The notes under the pieces: model-generated | Told to the model about the DNA's origin: nothing | What the model saw: only the letters and a program-made list of their open reading frames with translations | Databases searched by the model: none | Shown here: piece after piece, positions 22,570-31,855 of the stretch | How the letters are laid out: every line of letters starts with the position of its first letter | Position numbering within the stretch: the stretch's first letter is position 1 | Translations under genes and position numbers: made by a program | NCBI GenBank assembly: GCA_036676195.1 | Contig: JAKFDK010000099.1 | Coordinates: 1-64,000, forward strand | Length of the DNA: 64,000 nt | Origin: JAKFDK01 sp036676195 | Lineage (GTDB): Bacteria > Bacillota > Sulfobacillia > Symbiobacteriales > ZC4RG38 | Direction: 5' to 3'

Positions 22570-23856
22570 TCATGGCCGGAGCCTCATATCTGCGCCCGGG
22601 ACACCTTCAGCAGTGGGGTCCGGCAGTGGCAAAAACCCGGATGTCGCCGTTGCATCCGGTACCGTGCGTTGGACCGGCAGCCGGGCGCCGCCCCAGGAAC
22701 TTTGCCCCCATTCGGCCAGGACCCGGCTGTACAGTTGTTCTGTCTGCCCGGCCACTCCGTCCCACGTATATACGGCAGCCACCTTACGCCGGGCAGCATC
22801 GGCCATCCGGCGGGCCGCCGGCTCGTTCTGCAGGGTCATCATAATCTGCTGGGCCAGGCTGCCGGGGTCGCCGGGGATCGCCTTGCGGCCGTCCACGCCA
22901 TGCTCCACGATTTCAGCCAGTCCACCGGTGTCAGCCACCACCAGCGGCGCTCCGGCCTGCATCGCCTCCAGGGCCACGATCCCAAAAGGCTCGTACGTGC
23001 TTGGCACTGCCACCACCGCCGCCCGGGCAAACAGGGCCGCCAGCTGCACATCATCCACATAACCGGTAAAGTGGACAAATCGGTTCAGACCGAGGGCTCC
23101 GACCCGGCGACGCAGTTCCCCCTCCCACAGACCTGTCCCGGCAATCACCAGGCGGACATCCGGACAAGCCTGAAGGACACGCGGAAACGCCTCCAGCAAA
23201 ACCGCGGCGCCTTTCTCCGGCACTAGGCGGCCGACAAAGAACACCACCCGCTCCCGCTCCGATTCCAACCGGGCCGGCATTGCGATACGGACAGGCTCAA
23301 TGCCGTTCGGAATCACGGCGATCTTGTCGTTAGGCAGGCCAAAAAGGCGCTGCACCTCTGCCCGCATAGCCCGTGAACAAACCACTACCCGCCAGGCCTC
23401 ATAGGTCAGCCACCACTCAATGTCGTGGATATATTTTTGTGTTGCGTCATGTAAACCGTGCATCCGCCCCTCTTCCGTAGCGTGGACCGTGGCCACCAGC
23501 GGCAGGCGAAAGGCATGTTTCAGCACGCGCCCGGCATAAGCCGCCAACCAGTCGTGGGCGTGGAGCACCACCGGTTCGGAGGTCTGCTGCAAAATCCGCA
23601 CGCCAGCCTCGGCCAGGGCAAAATTCAGGTGCATCACCCACCCGGGAAAATCCGTCGTCTGGCCAAAATAAGGCTGCACCCGGTGAATCCAAACACCGTC
23701 GTCCCTTTCCAGTGCAGCGGCCCCTGCTCCGGCTCGGGTAAGCACGTCCACCCGTACACCGCGGCGCACCAGGCCACGGGCCAGACCGCACACATGGCGG
23801 GCAAGCCCTCCCACCAGTTGGGGAGGATATTCCCAGCTCAGCATCAGTACACGCAT
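22570..23856 (-). CDS. GT4-family glycosyltransferase, glycogen-synthase-like
   Basis: A 428-residue GT-B glycosyltransferase. The N-terminus WEYPPQLVGGLARHVCGLARG, HAHDWLAAYAG, and the C-terminal VPSTYEPFGIVALEAMQAGAPLV are typical of GT4/GT5 enzymes that use a nucleotide-sugar donor. The E-x7-E motif is in EPFGIVALE. ATG 23856 is chosen because GGAGG lies eight bases upstream. Its start is about 120 bp from the divergent debranching-type glucosidase, so the pair probably acts on the same storage or surface glucan. Which glucan is inference. Confidence 0.85.
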   Translation of the reverse strand: MRVLMLSWEYPPQLVGGLARHVCGLARGLVRRGVRVDVLTRAGAGAAALERDDGVWIHRVQPYFGQTTDFPGWVMHLNFALAEAGVRILQQTSEPVVLHAHDWLAAYAGRVLKHAFRLPLVATVHATEEGRMHGLHDATQKYIHDIEWWLTYEAWRVVVCSRAMRAEVQRLFGLPNDKIAVIPNGIEPVRIAMPARLESERERVVFFVGRLVPEKGAAVLLEAFPRVLQACPDVRLVIAGTGLWEGELRRRVGALGLNRFVHFTGYVDDVQLAALFARAAVVAVPSTYEPFGIVALEAMQAGAPLVVADTGGLAEIVEHGVDGRKAIPGDPGSLAQQIMMTLQNEPAARRMADAARRKVAAVYTWDGVAGQTEQLYSRVLAEWGQSSWGGARLPVQRTVPDATATSGFLPLPDPTAEGVPGADMRLRP

Positions 23857-23977
23857 GCATGGCGCCTCCAATTTCGACACATTGGTTTCGTCCCGGCCGC
23901 CAGCCGTCACCGGCAGTGGGAATTGCCGCCGCCCACAGCGAAAGACTGGCTTAGTATGCCCCCAAGGAGGGTGCGCG

Positions 23978-25993
23978 GTGGACGATCTCTCCCTGCTGAC
24001 CCTTGGCCGCATGGCCTGGACCGATTTTGATCGGGCAATCCAGCATGAGTGGTGGATTGGCAACGGTGCCGGGGGCTGGGCGAGCGGCACGCTGGCAGGT
24101 GCCTGCAGCCGTTACTACCATGGCCTGCTGGCAGCCGCTCTGCGGCCGCCGGCCGAGCGAACCATGATGCTGGTCAAGGTGGATGAGACACTCAACGTAG
24201 ATGGCCGGACGCACCCACTGGCGTGCAACCGTTGGATCGGGTCCGTGGAGGATGAGGGGCTCCTGTATCTGCGTGCCTTCGAACTTGCCCCGTACCCGGT
24301 CTTCCATTACGATGCTGGCGGCTGGCTGATTGAAAAGCGCATTTTCACGGTACACGGCCATAACGCGACCGTGATTCGCTACCGTTTGACCCCCGGACCG
24401 GGCGCCCACACCCGAGCCGAACTGCACCTGCGGCCCCTGATCACATACCGCACCATCCACGGCGTTCTGACCGCCAACTCCAGGCCGTTCCGCCAGGACG
24501 CCGGGCAGGCCACCGTGACCGTTCATGCCTACGAAGAAGCTGCCGCCCTGCGGCTGCTGGCAGACCAGGGCACTTACTCCCCTGCCGGCACCTGGCAATA
24601 CGGCCTGCATTACCCATACGAAGAGAATCGCGGTGAACACACTGTGGAAGACCTCTATAGTCCAGGCGACTTCGTCTTCACAGCAACTGGGCCGACCCAG
24701 TTCACATTGCTGGCCTATGCAGAGCCGCGCGGCCCGGAAGGTCTGGACACGGCCACAGACGCCCTGCCCCGGGACTGGGGTGATATGGCCGAAGGCCGGG
24801 AACGGGAGCGGGCCCGAGGACTGCTACGCCCATTCGGCGATCCCTTCAGCCGCCTGTTGGCCTACGCCGGTGACCAGTTTGTCTGCCAGCGCGAATCGAC
24901 CGGTACCCGGACCATGCTGGCCGGCTTCCCGTGGTTTACAGACTGGGGCCGGGACACCATGATTGCTCTGCCGGGGCTGACCCTCACCACAGGCCGCCAC
25001 GACCTGGCCCGAGAACTGTTGCGGACCTTCGCCCGGCACGCCCGTAACGGGCTGATTCCCAACTGCTTTCCGGATATTGGCACAGAGCCCCTGTACAATA
25101 CCGCCGACGCAACACTCTGGTATATCAACGCTTCCTGGCGCTATTTCCAGGCTACCGGCGATCAGGCGTTTATCCGAAAAGAAATTTACCCCTTCCTCTG
25201 CGAGGCCATCCGGCACCATCAACGGGGGACCCTATTTGGAATCCAGGCGACCGAAGAAGGACTGCTGCGCTGTGGCCGACCAGACGTGCAGGTAACCTGG
25301 ATGGACGCCAAGGTGGGCGGCTGGGTCGTCACCCCTCGGGACGGACTGCCGGTGGAAATCCAGGCCCTCTGGCATAATGCTCTGCAGATCATGGCGCGTC
25401 TGGCCGCTGCCGTTGGTGACAGGCCAGAGCCGTACAAAGCCGCAGCCGACCGGGCGCGGATGGCATTCGACGGGCTGTTCTGGAACGACGCGTACGGCTG
25501 CCTGCACGACCGAATTCTGGACGACGGCACACCAGACCCGAGCCTCCGACCCAACCAATTGTTGGCGGTTAGCCTGGACTTTCCCCTGACTGAAGCCGAC
25601 CGCGGTCGCCAGATAGTGGCGCGGGTCTGGCAGGAGCTCTGGACGCCCTACGGGCTTCGGAGCCTGGCACCGGCCGACCCCAGTTACCGAGGTGAATATG
25701 TCGGTAACCGGTGGCAACGTGACGCCGCCTACCACCAGGGCACCGTTTGGTCCTGGTTGGTGGGTCCGTTCATTTCCGCATACCTGCGCGTGTATGGCCG
25801 AACACCCGCCACGCTGCAGTTTGCCACGGAGATCTTGCGGCCGCTGCGCGAGCACCTGTACGAATTTGGGCTCGGCACCGTGGCCGAAATCTTTGACGGC
25901 AATGCCCCCCACCCACCACGGGGTTGCCCGGCTCAGGCCTGGAGTGTGGCGGAACTTCTGCGCATCTGGGCCGACGAACTGGGACACCGCTAA
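23978..25993 (+). CDS. amylo-alpha-1,6-glucosidase / glycogen debranching-type enzyme
   Basis: A 671-residue glucosidase. The N-terminal domain (EWWIGNGAGGWASGTLAGAC) and the C-terminal (alpha/alpha)6 domain with WFTDWGRDTMIALPGL and TWMDAKVGGWVV, EIQALWHNAL and YHQGTVWSW are typical of the bacterial/archaeal glycogen debranching enzyme family that hydrolyses alpha-1,6 branches. The start is GTG 23978 behind AAGGAGG. It is divergent from the GT4 gene. The MFS transporter follows 53 bp downstream and may carry a related sugar or sugar phosphate. Confidence 0.88.
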   Translation: MDDLSLLTLGRMAWTDFDRAIQHEWWIGNGAGGWASGTLAGACSRYYHGLLAAALRPPAERTMMLVKVDETLNVDGRTHPLACNRWIGSVEDEGLLYLRAFELAPYPVFHYDAGGWLIEKRIFTVHGHNATVIRYRLTPGPGAHTRAELHLRPLITYRTIHGVLTANSRPFRQDAGQATVTVHAYEEAAALRLLADQGTYSPAGTWQYGLHYPYEENRGEHTVEDLYSPGDFVFTATGPTQFTLLAYAEPRGPEGLDTATDALPRDWGDMAEGRERERARGLLRPFGDPFSRLLAYAGDQFVCQRESTGTRTMLAGFPWFTDWGRDTMIALPGLTLTTGRHDLARELLRTFARHARNGLIPNCFPDIGTEPLYNTADATLWYINASWRYFQATGDQAFIRKEIYPFLCEAIRHHQRGTLFGIQATEEGLLRCGRPDVQVTWMDAKVGGWVVTPRDGLPVEIQALWHNALQIMARLAAAVGDRPEPYKAAADRARMAFDGLFWNDAYGCLHDRILDDGTPDPSLRPNQLLAVSLDFPLTEADRGRQIVARVWQELWTPYGLRSLAPADPSYRGEYVGNRWQRDAAYHQGTVWSWLVGPFISAYLRVYGRTPATLQFATEILRPLREHLYEFGLGTVAEIFDGNAPHPPRGCPAQAWSVAELLRIWADELGHR

Positions 25994-26046
25994 GAAGGCA
26001 CCCTAAATTTTCACGTCGAAATAGCCGAAATAAGGGAGGCGGGCGA

Positions 26047-27306
26047 ATGCAGCGACGCTGGTGGATCTGGGGGACACTGCTTCCGGCCTTTGTCATTTCT
26101 TACGTACACCGGGTTGGCCTGGCTGCGGTGGGCGACGCGCTGAAAGCCGACTTTAGCGTCGGCGCTGCTGCGCTGGGACTGCTGAGTTCCCTCTATTTTT
26201 ACATCTACGCTGTGATGCAAGTGCCGGCAGGGGTCCTGGCCGATACCTGGGGTCCTCGCCGGGTCGTTACCGTGAGCCTGGCCTTAACCACCCTGGGGAC
26301 CATTGCCTTTGCCCTGGCCCCGTCTTATGGGATTGCCGCCGTCGGCCGCCTGCTGGTGGGTCTGGGAGTTTCCGCGATCTTTGCCTGTCTCCTGAAGGTT
26401 CAGGCTGAATGGTTTCCCGCCCGGATTTTTGGTACGTTGTCCGGACTGTTAATGCTTGTTGGCAGTCTCAGCGGTCTGCTGGCCTTCACCCCTGCTGCCG
26501 CAGCCGCCGCTGTACTGGGCTGGCGAGGAACCTTTCTGGCTTTGGGTATCGTTACTCTGACCATTACCGCCGCATGCTGGGTGGTGGTGCGCGACAGGCC
26601 GTCCGACCTCGGGTTGCCCGCCCCCGAAGGCGCTGCTCCCCCTGGTCCGAAGGTGGATCTTAAAGTGGCTCTGGCTGCGGTGGCCGGGAATCCCCGGACT
26701 TGGCCGGGGGTAGTCGGCGGGTTCGGTCTGTATGGCAGCGCCATTGCCTTTTCCGGTACCTGGGCGGTGCCATACCTGCGCGACGTGTATGGACTGGAGC
26801 GCATGCTGGCAACCAATCTGGCGCAACTGGTGCTTCTGGGTCTGGCCCTGGGTGGCCCGGTCATCGGCTGGGCTTCCGACCGGCTGCGTACCCGCCGTAT
26901 CCCGTACATGGCCCTCACCGCGTTATTGGTCATGCTGCTGGCGTGGTTGGCCTTTGGTCAGCCGCCCAGAGCCTGGATCGGGCCAGTGCTTTTCCTGTTG
27001 GGCGTCGGTGCCTCAGCCTTTACACTAACCTGGGCGGCAGCCAAAGAAGTCAACGCCCCGCAGTACGCCGGACTGAGTGTGGGGCTATCCAACAGCGGCG
27101 GCTTTGTGGGAGCAGCTATTCTCCAGCCGCTGATGGGACTCATCCTCGACCGGGCGGGAACCGGCCTGGCTGGATACCAGGCTGCTATACAGGCCCTCTT
27201 CTGGGCCGGGGTATTGTCGCTGGCGGCCAGCACCCTGCTGACCGAAACGGGCGCCCGCAACATTTACGCAGAGCTCCAGAAGCGCAAAAACGGGCAGGCG
27301 GCCTGA
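26047..27306 (+). CDS. MFS transporter
   Basis: A 419-residue major facilitator with about 12 membrane segments. The first cytoplasmic loop has the MFS signature GVLADTWGPRRVV and the sixth loop WASDRLRTRR. HRVGLAAVGDALKADF near the N-terminus is like the organic-anion/sugar-phosphate branch. ATG 26047 follows GGGAGG. The substrate is not known. The likely operon partner is the debranching enzyme. Confidence 0.85.
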   Translation: MQRRWWIWGTLLPAFVISYVHRVGLAAVGDALKADFSVGAAALGLLSSLYFYIYAVMQVPAGVLADTWGPRRVVTVSLALTTLGTIAFALAPSYGIAAVGRLLVGLGVSAIFACLLKVQAEWFPARIFGTLSGLLMLVGSLSGLLAFTPAAAAAAVLGWRGTFLALGIVTLTITAACWVVVRDRPSDLGLPAPEGAAPPGPKVDLKVALAAVAGNPRTWPGVVGGFGLYGSAIAFSGTWAVPYLRDVYGLERMLATNLAQLVLLGLALGGPVIGWASDRLRTRRIPYMALTALLVMLLAWLAFGQPPRAWIGPVLFLLGVGASAFTLTWAAAKEVNAPQYAGLSVGLSNSGGFVGAAILQPLMGLILDRAGTGLAGYQAAIQALFWAGVLSLAASTLLTETGARNIYAELQKRKNGQAA

Positions 27307-27319
27307 AGGAACGGCCGCC
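27297..27319 (+). terminator. weak hairpin overlapping the end of the MFS gene
   Basis: GGCGGCC pairs with GGCCGCC around a nine-base loop that contains the stop codon. Only TTCTCCCTGTT follows, so termination is uncertain. Confidence 0.4.
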
Positions 27320-27469
27320 TTCTCCCTGTTGCCTCCGGTTTGCGCCTGCAGGTAAAAGCACTGACTTGCATTGTCGTTTTCGCCATTAAATGGTAAAACT
27401 TTCTTGCTGGCTCCGGTGCTCCGGAATCTATTCCGGGCAAATCCTCCGGCGCCGGCGGGAGTGACGTGG

Positions 27470-29812
27470 GTGCTGCATAAGCACTTGCGGGTTCTTGGCG
27501 TGATTCTCCTGGTTTTGCTGGTGGCAGGAACCCCGGCTGGGGCAGCCTCAAACGTCTGGACCAGCAGCTCTGATTTTGCCACCGGCACAGAAGTAGGCGT
27601 GAATCATACGGTGGTCCCGGACCAGTTGCAGCTTAATATAGAGGCAACCACCTTCCCATTCATCTGGATCGCCAACTCGGCCGAAGGGACCATTTCCAAG
27701 CTGGACACACGCACGGGCACTGAACTCGGGCGGTACCGGACAGCTCCCGACAACACTGGAGCCAACCCTTCCCGGACCACCGTCGACCTGGACGGCAACG
27801 CCTGGGTGGGTAACCGCAACAGCAACACCATTACCAAGGTTGGTCTGGTTGAAGCGGGTAACTGCATAGACCGAAACGCCAATGGCACCATCGAAACATC
27901 CGCCGGCTCTGCTGTGTTCGGGGGCTGGCCTGCCGGCGGACCGCCTGATGACGAATGCGTGTTGCTGCACGTGATCCTGGGCCAGGGGGGCACCGCGGTA
28001 CGCGCCGTGGCCATTGACTCCAGCAACAACGTGTATGCGGGTATGAGCAGTGGCGATCACCTGTACTATGTCAACGGTACCTCCGGCGCTATCATTCAAA
28101 GTTTCCACAACTTGGGTCAGATCAATTACGGCGCCGTGGTGGACCCCGATGGTAACCTGTGGGTTGCGACCCTGGGCGGCAATGTCGTGGTCAAACACAA
28201 CATTGCCAACGGTACAGCCACCGCTTACCCACTGGGCCACTATAGCTACGGCCTGGCGCCAGACCGCAACGGCCATATCTGGGTGTCAGGCTGGGCAAAC
28301 AGTAGAATCAGTAAGATCCGCCGCAGTGACGGTGCGGTCGTGGGCACCTACCTCTTGCCGGCCGGCTGCCATCGGGGCGTCGCCATCACCGCCGACGGCC
28401 ATGTATGGGTAGCCAACAGTTGCGGCAACAACGTGCACCGCCTGGACAGCAACGGCACGGTAGTCGCCACCATCGCGGTGGGCAACACCCCTACCGGAGT
28501 GGCGGTTGATAAAGACAACAAGGTCTGGGTCACCAACCTTGGCAGCAGCAACGCCTCTCGAATCGACCCTGCCACTAACACCGTCGATGGTACCTTCGCC
28601 GTTGGTAACGGCCCATACAACTACAGCGATATGACCGGAATGATCGTCCGCAACATCACGGTGCGGGTCGGCACCTGGAGCGTCATCCACGATGGCGGAA
28701 CAGCGGGTATGAACTGGGGCCGCCTCTCCTGGAACAGCCACGAGCCGGCCGGCACCACTGTCACCGCCCGAGTCCGTGCCGACGACAGCCTGGCTGGGCT
28801 GGGTGGCTCCCCCTGGGTGCCCGTGAACTCCGGACTGTTGTTTGCGGCGCCGGGTCGCTACATTCAGGTCGAAATGCACTTAACCACAGACCGGGATGGG
28901 GTCACCCCCGTAGTTTATGATGTCACGCTTGAGCCGGCCAACCGGCCTCCACAGGCCAACCCCGGCGGCCCGTATTCCGGCATGGAAGGTACGGCACTCA
29001 CCCTCGACGGCACCGGTTCAGTGGATCCAGACAGCGATCCCCTTACCTTCAACTGGAACTTCGGTGATGGCCAGACAGGGGCCGGACCGCAGCCGGCCCA
29101 TACCTACGGCGACAACGGCGTGTACAGCGTCTCCCTGGTGGTGACCGATACCATGGGTGAGCAGCACCACGCCACCACCACCGCCACCATCGCCAATGCG
29201 GCGCCCGTAGTGGAAGCTGGACCGGACGTGACCCTCTCCTCGGGTCAGGCCCTGGACCTCACCGCTGCCTTCCATGATGCGGGATGGCTGGATACGCACA
29301 CGACCATGGTCGATTGGGGCGATACCCAAACCGGGAGCCTCCCAGTGACCGAATCCAATGGCAGCGGAACCGCCACCGGACAGCATCCCTACTTCACGCC
29401 CGGCACCTACACGGTTACCGTTACGGTCACCGACGACGACGGCGGTATGGCGCAGGACTCCCTGACGGTGACCGTCGGCTATCTCGACGGTTACGGACTG
29501 GATATCAAGCCTTCCAACGGCCTGAACCCCGGGCACAAGGGACAGGTGCCAGTAGTGATCCTGGGCGGTCAGGGCTACAACGTGCGGGATATCGACTGGT
29601 CGACGGTACGCTTTGGTCCGGCCGGTGCGGCACCAGTGCGGGCACCGCAGTACGCCGATCACAGCGCCGACCAGATCGAGGATGCCATGTACCACTTCAT
29701 GATGCCGGAGTCAGGCATTCAACCCGGTGACACGGAAGCTTGCGTGGTGGGCCGCCTGACGGACGGCCGGTGGTTCCGGGCCTGCGAACCAGTCCGTACC
29801 GTTCCCAGATAG
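27470..29812 (+). CDS. secreted beta-propeller / PKD-domain protein
   Basis: A 780-residue secreted protein. Residues 1-25 are a signal peptide ending in AGAAS. Residues of about 60-395 form a propeller of the YVTN/virginiamycin-lyase type (repeats such as VDLDGNAWVGN, VDPDGNLWVAT and ITADGHVWVAN), with an EF-hand-like DRNANGTIE insert. Two PKD modules follow (about 490-575, with FNWNFGDGQTG, and 577-670, with VDWGDTQTG). The C-terminal module begins GLDIKPSNGLNPGHKG and resembles the IPVAIL-type end module of many large secreted proteins. GTG 27470 is preferred for its GGGAG site. It is probably a surface adhesion or matrix protein. Confidence 0.8.
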   Translation: MLHKHLRVLGVILLVLLVAGTPAGAASNVWTSSSDFATGTEVGVNHTVVPDQLQLNIEATTFPFIWIANSAEGTISKLDTRTGTELGRYRTAPDNTGANPSRTTVDLDGNAWVGNRNSNTITKVGLVEAGNCIDRNANGTIETSAGSAVFGGWPAGGPPDDECVLLHVILGQGGTAVRAVAIDSSNNVYAGMSSGDHLYYVNGTSGAIIQSFHNLGQINYGAVVDPDGNLWVATLGGNVVVKHNIANGTATAYPLGHYSYGLAPDRNGHIWVSGWANSRISKIRRSDGAVVGTYLLPAGCHRGVAITADGHVWVANSCGNNVHRLDSNGTVVATIAVGNTPTGVAVDKDNKVWVTNLGSSNASRIDPATNTVDGTFAVGNGPYNYSDMTGMIVRNITVRVGTWSVIHDGGTAGMNWGRLSWNSHEPAGTTVTARVRADDSLAGLGGSPWVPVNSGLLFAAPGRYIQVEMHLTTDRDGVTPVVYDVTLEPANRPPQANPGGPYSGMEGTALTLDGTGSVDPDSDPLTFNWNFGDGQTGAGPQPAHTYGDNGVYSVSLVVTDTMGEQHHATTTATIANAAPVVEAGPDVTLSSGQALDLTAAFHDAGWLDTHTTMVDWGDTQTGSLPVTESNGSGTATGQHPYFTPGTYTVTVTVTDDDGGMAQDSLTVTVGYLDGYGLDIKPSNGLNPGHKGQVPVVILGGQGYNVRDIDWSTVRFGPAGAAPVRAPQYADHSADQIEDAMYHFMMPESGIQPGDTEACVVGRLTDGRWFRACEPVRTVPR

Positions 29813-29829
29813 CAGACACTGGTTTCGCC

Positions 29830-29868
29830 AACCCGGGACCGTGGGGCACTGGCCCCGGGTCCCGGGTT
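29830..29868. terminator. large bidirectional terminator
   Basis: AACCCGGGACC pairs with GGTCCCGGGTT across a 17-base loop that itself can form GGGGC/GCCCC. It lies between convergent genes. TTTCGGTT follows on the plus side. Confidence 0.75.
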
Positions 29869-29872
29869 TCGG

Positions 29873-30601
29873 TTATCGGGGCCCCGTGGCCAGAAAGGCC
29901 GTGATTCCTGCGGTCACCGCTCCCGCCAGGCGTTCCTGATAGGCAGGATCCTGCAAACGTTTCTCCTCGTCGGCATTACTGAGAAACCCTACCTCCACCG
30001 TGCACGCCGGTACCCCGCTGCGGGCCAGCACCAGTTGTTCAATTTGCCGGTGCACACGCCTGGTCTCCGTGTGTTTGCTCAGGGCTGCCATCAGTGTCCG
30101 GGCCAGCCGTTCCGAATCCGGATGGCCGCGGGGATCCCAAAAGGCCTGAGCGCCTTTCCAGGGGGTCCCCCGACCGTGGGCGTTGGCATGGACGCTCACC
30201 AGCAGGTGAGCCCCATGCTCGGCCGCCATGGCGGCGCGGGCGACCAATTCCCCCCGCCATTTGGAACCGTCCACCGGTTGCACGGTATCCCGCATGTCCC
30301 GGTCACCGTCCCGGGTCAGCACAACCGTGGCCCCATTAGCCACCAGTTGATCTCGTAGCTTGAGGGCAATGGCAAGCACGATCTCCTTCTCCCGGGCCCC
30401 GCTTACGCCGGTGGCTCCCCCATCCCGTCCCCCGTGCCCGGGGTCCACGATCACGACCTTTCCCTGCAGCGCGGAAACCGCCGCCTGCACCCGGTGGTGA
30501 TCCGCGGCCGGCACAGTCAGCCGACTGATCAGCAGCAGTGCCAGGCCGCCAATCAGCACCCATTGCCACCACGGCCTGACCTGTAACCCTATCGGCCACA
30601 T
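29873..30601 (-). CDS. cwlD: N-acetylmuramoyl-L-alanine amidase, CwlD-like
   Basis: A 242-residue amidase_3 enzyme that cleaves the lactyl-alanine bond of peptidoglycan. An N-terminal anchor (WQWVLIGGLALLLISRL) is followed by the zinc site VDPGHGGRDGGA, KEIVLAIA and SVHANAHG, and the catalytic Glu in VEVGFLSN. In spore formers CwlD makes muramic-lactam in cortex, and the cwlD gene is often just after the L13-S9 genes, as here. That location supports the name. ATG 30601 is preferred to the longer frame. Confidence 0.85.
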   Translation of the reverse strand: MWPIGLQVRPWWQWVLIGGLALLLISRLTVPAADHHRVQAAVSALQGKVVIVDPGHGGRDGGATGVSGAREKEIVLAIALKLRDQLVANGATVVLTRDGDRDMRDTVQPVDGSKWRGELVARAAMAAEHGAHLLVSVHANAHGRGTPWKGAQAFWDPRGHPDSERLARTLMAALSKHTETRRVHRQIEQLVLARSGVPACTVEVGFLSNADEEKRLQDPAYQERLAGAVTAGITAFLATGPR

Positions 30602-30725
30602 ATGGCGTCCCCCCAGAGGGCATGTTCCTTGACTCAGAAGGAGTATGCGCACTCCGTTGCCTGCCATTCGGCCGGGTCTGTCCAGTGGCCCCTTTGGCCG
30701 CTACTCCCCCCCGTACATGGTTAAA

Positions 30726-30754
30726 CAGGCCCGCAGCCAATCGCTGCGGGCCTG
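30726..30754 (-). terminator. terminator of the rplM-rpsI operon
   Basis: CAGGCCCGCAGC and GCTGCGGGCCTG form a 12-bp perfect stem around five bases; TTTAA follows on the minus strand. It ends the ribosomal supercluster. Confidence 0.85.
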
Positions 30755-30781
30755 ACCCATGGACGTAGATGTGTAAAACCT

Positions 30782-31180
30782 TTAACGCTTGGAGAACTGA
30801 GGCCGCTTACGGGCCTTTTTCAAACCATACTTGCGGCGTTCCTTCATCCGCGGGTCACGGGTCAGGAAGCCTCCCTGCTTCAGGGCGGGCCGCATTTCCG
30901 GGTCCACCTTCAGCAGTGCCCGGGCAATACCGTGCCGGGTGGCGCCAGCCTGACCAGATACACCGCCGCCGATCACGGTAACGATAATATCATACTTGCC
31001 CAGGGTTTCGCTAGCAGCCAGGGGCTGCTGCACCATGGCCTGCAGCGATTTCACCGGGAAGTAATCCTCAAAGGTACGACCATTAACGCTGATGGCACCG
31101 GTGCCGGGCAGCAAACGTACCCGAGCGATGGCGTTCTTACGCCGGCCGGTGCCCCAGAAAGCAGCAGTAGCAGTAGCCAT
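30782..31180 (-). CDS. rpsI: 30S ribosomal protein S9
   Basis: A 132-residue S9. FWGTGRRKNAIARVRLLPGTG and the basic C-terminal tail ending KKARKRPQFSKR, which reaches the decoding site, are diagnostic. It follows rplM by 23 bp and ends in a strong terminator. Confidence 0.97.
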   Translation of the reverse strand: MATATAAFWGTGRRKNAIARVRLLPGTGAISVNGRTFEDYFPVKSLQAMVQQPLAASETLGKYDIIVTVIGGGVSGQAGATRHGIARALLKVDPEMRPALKQGGFLTRDPRMKERRKYGLKKARKRPQFSKR

Positions 31181-31203
31181 TCTCTCCAGGTCCTCCTTCC
31201 GGC

Positions 31204-31635
31204 CTAAAGTTCAATCTTCTCGGGTTTCTGCGCGGCATGCGGATGCTGTGGGCCGGCATACACCTTGAGCTTGCGGAACATCTGCCGGCCAAGCCGGTTA
31301 TGGGGCAGCATACCCTTGATCGCCAACTCCAAGGGGCGCTCCGGTCGGGTAGCCAGCATGGTCCGGGCCGAGGTGGCCCGCATGCCGCCCAGGTAACCGC
31401 TGTGCCGGTAATAAATCTTCTGATCTAGCTTCTTGCCGGTCAAGGCAATCTTGTCAGCGTTCACGATAATCACGAAATCCCCGGTATCCAGGTGCGGGGT
31501 ATAGGTCGGCTTGTTCTTGCCCCGCAAGATCATGGCAATCTGGCTGGCGATACGGCCAAGGGTCTTGCCCTCAGCGTCAACAACATACCACTTCCGCTCA
31601 ACATCCGCAGGAGTGGCCATATAGGTGGTTTTCAC
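31204..31635 (-). CDS. rplM: 50S ribosomal protein L13
   Basis: A 143-residue L13. WYVVDAEGKTLGRIASQIA and RHSGYLGGMR are family motifs. The start is GTG 31635, eight bases after GGGAGG; an in-frame ATG five codons on is less well placed. A promoter and a leader of about 145 nt precede it, a place where L13 leaders occur in other Firmicutes. Confidence 0.96.
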   Translation of the reverse strand: MKTTYMATPADVERKWYVVDAEGKTLGRIASQIAMILRGKNKPTYTPHLDTGDFVIIVNADKIALTGKKLDQKIYYRHSGYLGGMRATSARTMLATRPERPLELAIKGMLPHNRLGRQMFRKLKVYAGPQHPHAAQKPEKIEL

Positions 31636-31786
31636 AGAGGTTCCCTCCCAGGAACAATTGGACGGTTGAGTCTATGTTGAGCGGCTGCACACCACCAGGT
31701 TCCACATGACCGGCATACCAGGGGCTAGCTGGAGATCCGATCAACCCTGCAGGCGCGCTCCGGTAGCATAGGGGTCAACGTACAAT
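31636..31786 (-). promoter_or_regulatory. 5' leader of the rplM-rpsI transcript
   Basis: About 145 nt of untranslated RNA should precede rplM, judged from the promoter at 31787-31815. It may hold an autoregulatory L13 leader, as known upstream of rplM in other Firmicutes. I could not verify a conserved structure by eye. Confidence 0.4.
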
Positions 31787-31815
31787 ATTTTAAGGCGCAG
31801 GCAGAAGTCTGTCAA
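31787..31815 (-). promoter_or_regulatory. vegetative promoter of rplM-rpsI
   Basis: On the minus strand TTGACA (31810-31815) and TAAAAT (31787-31792) are exactly 17 bases apart. This is the best match to a sigma-A promoter in the window and lies between truA and rplM. Confidence 0.85.
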
Positions 31816-31855
31816 CCCGCATTCCAAGCGCGCTTGCAGGTTTTCAGGCAACCGT

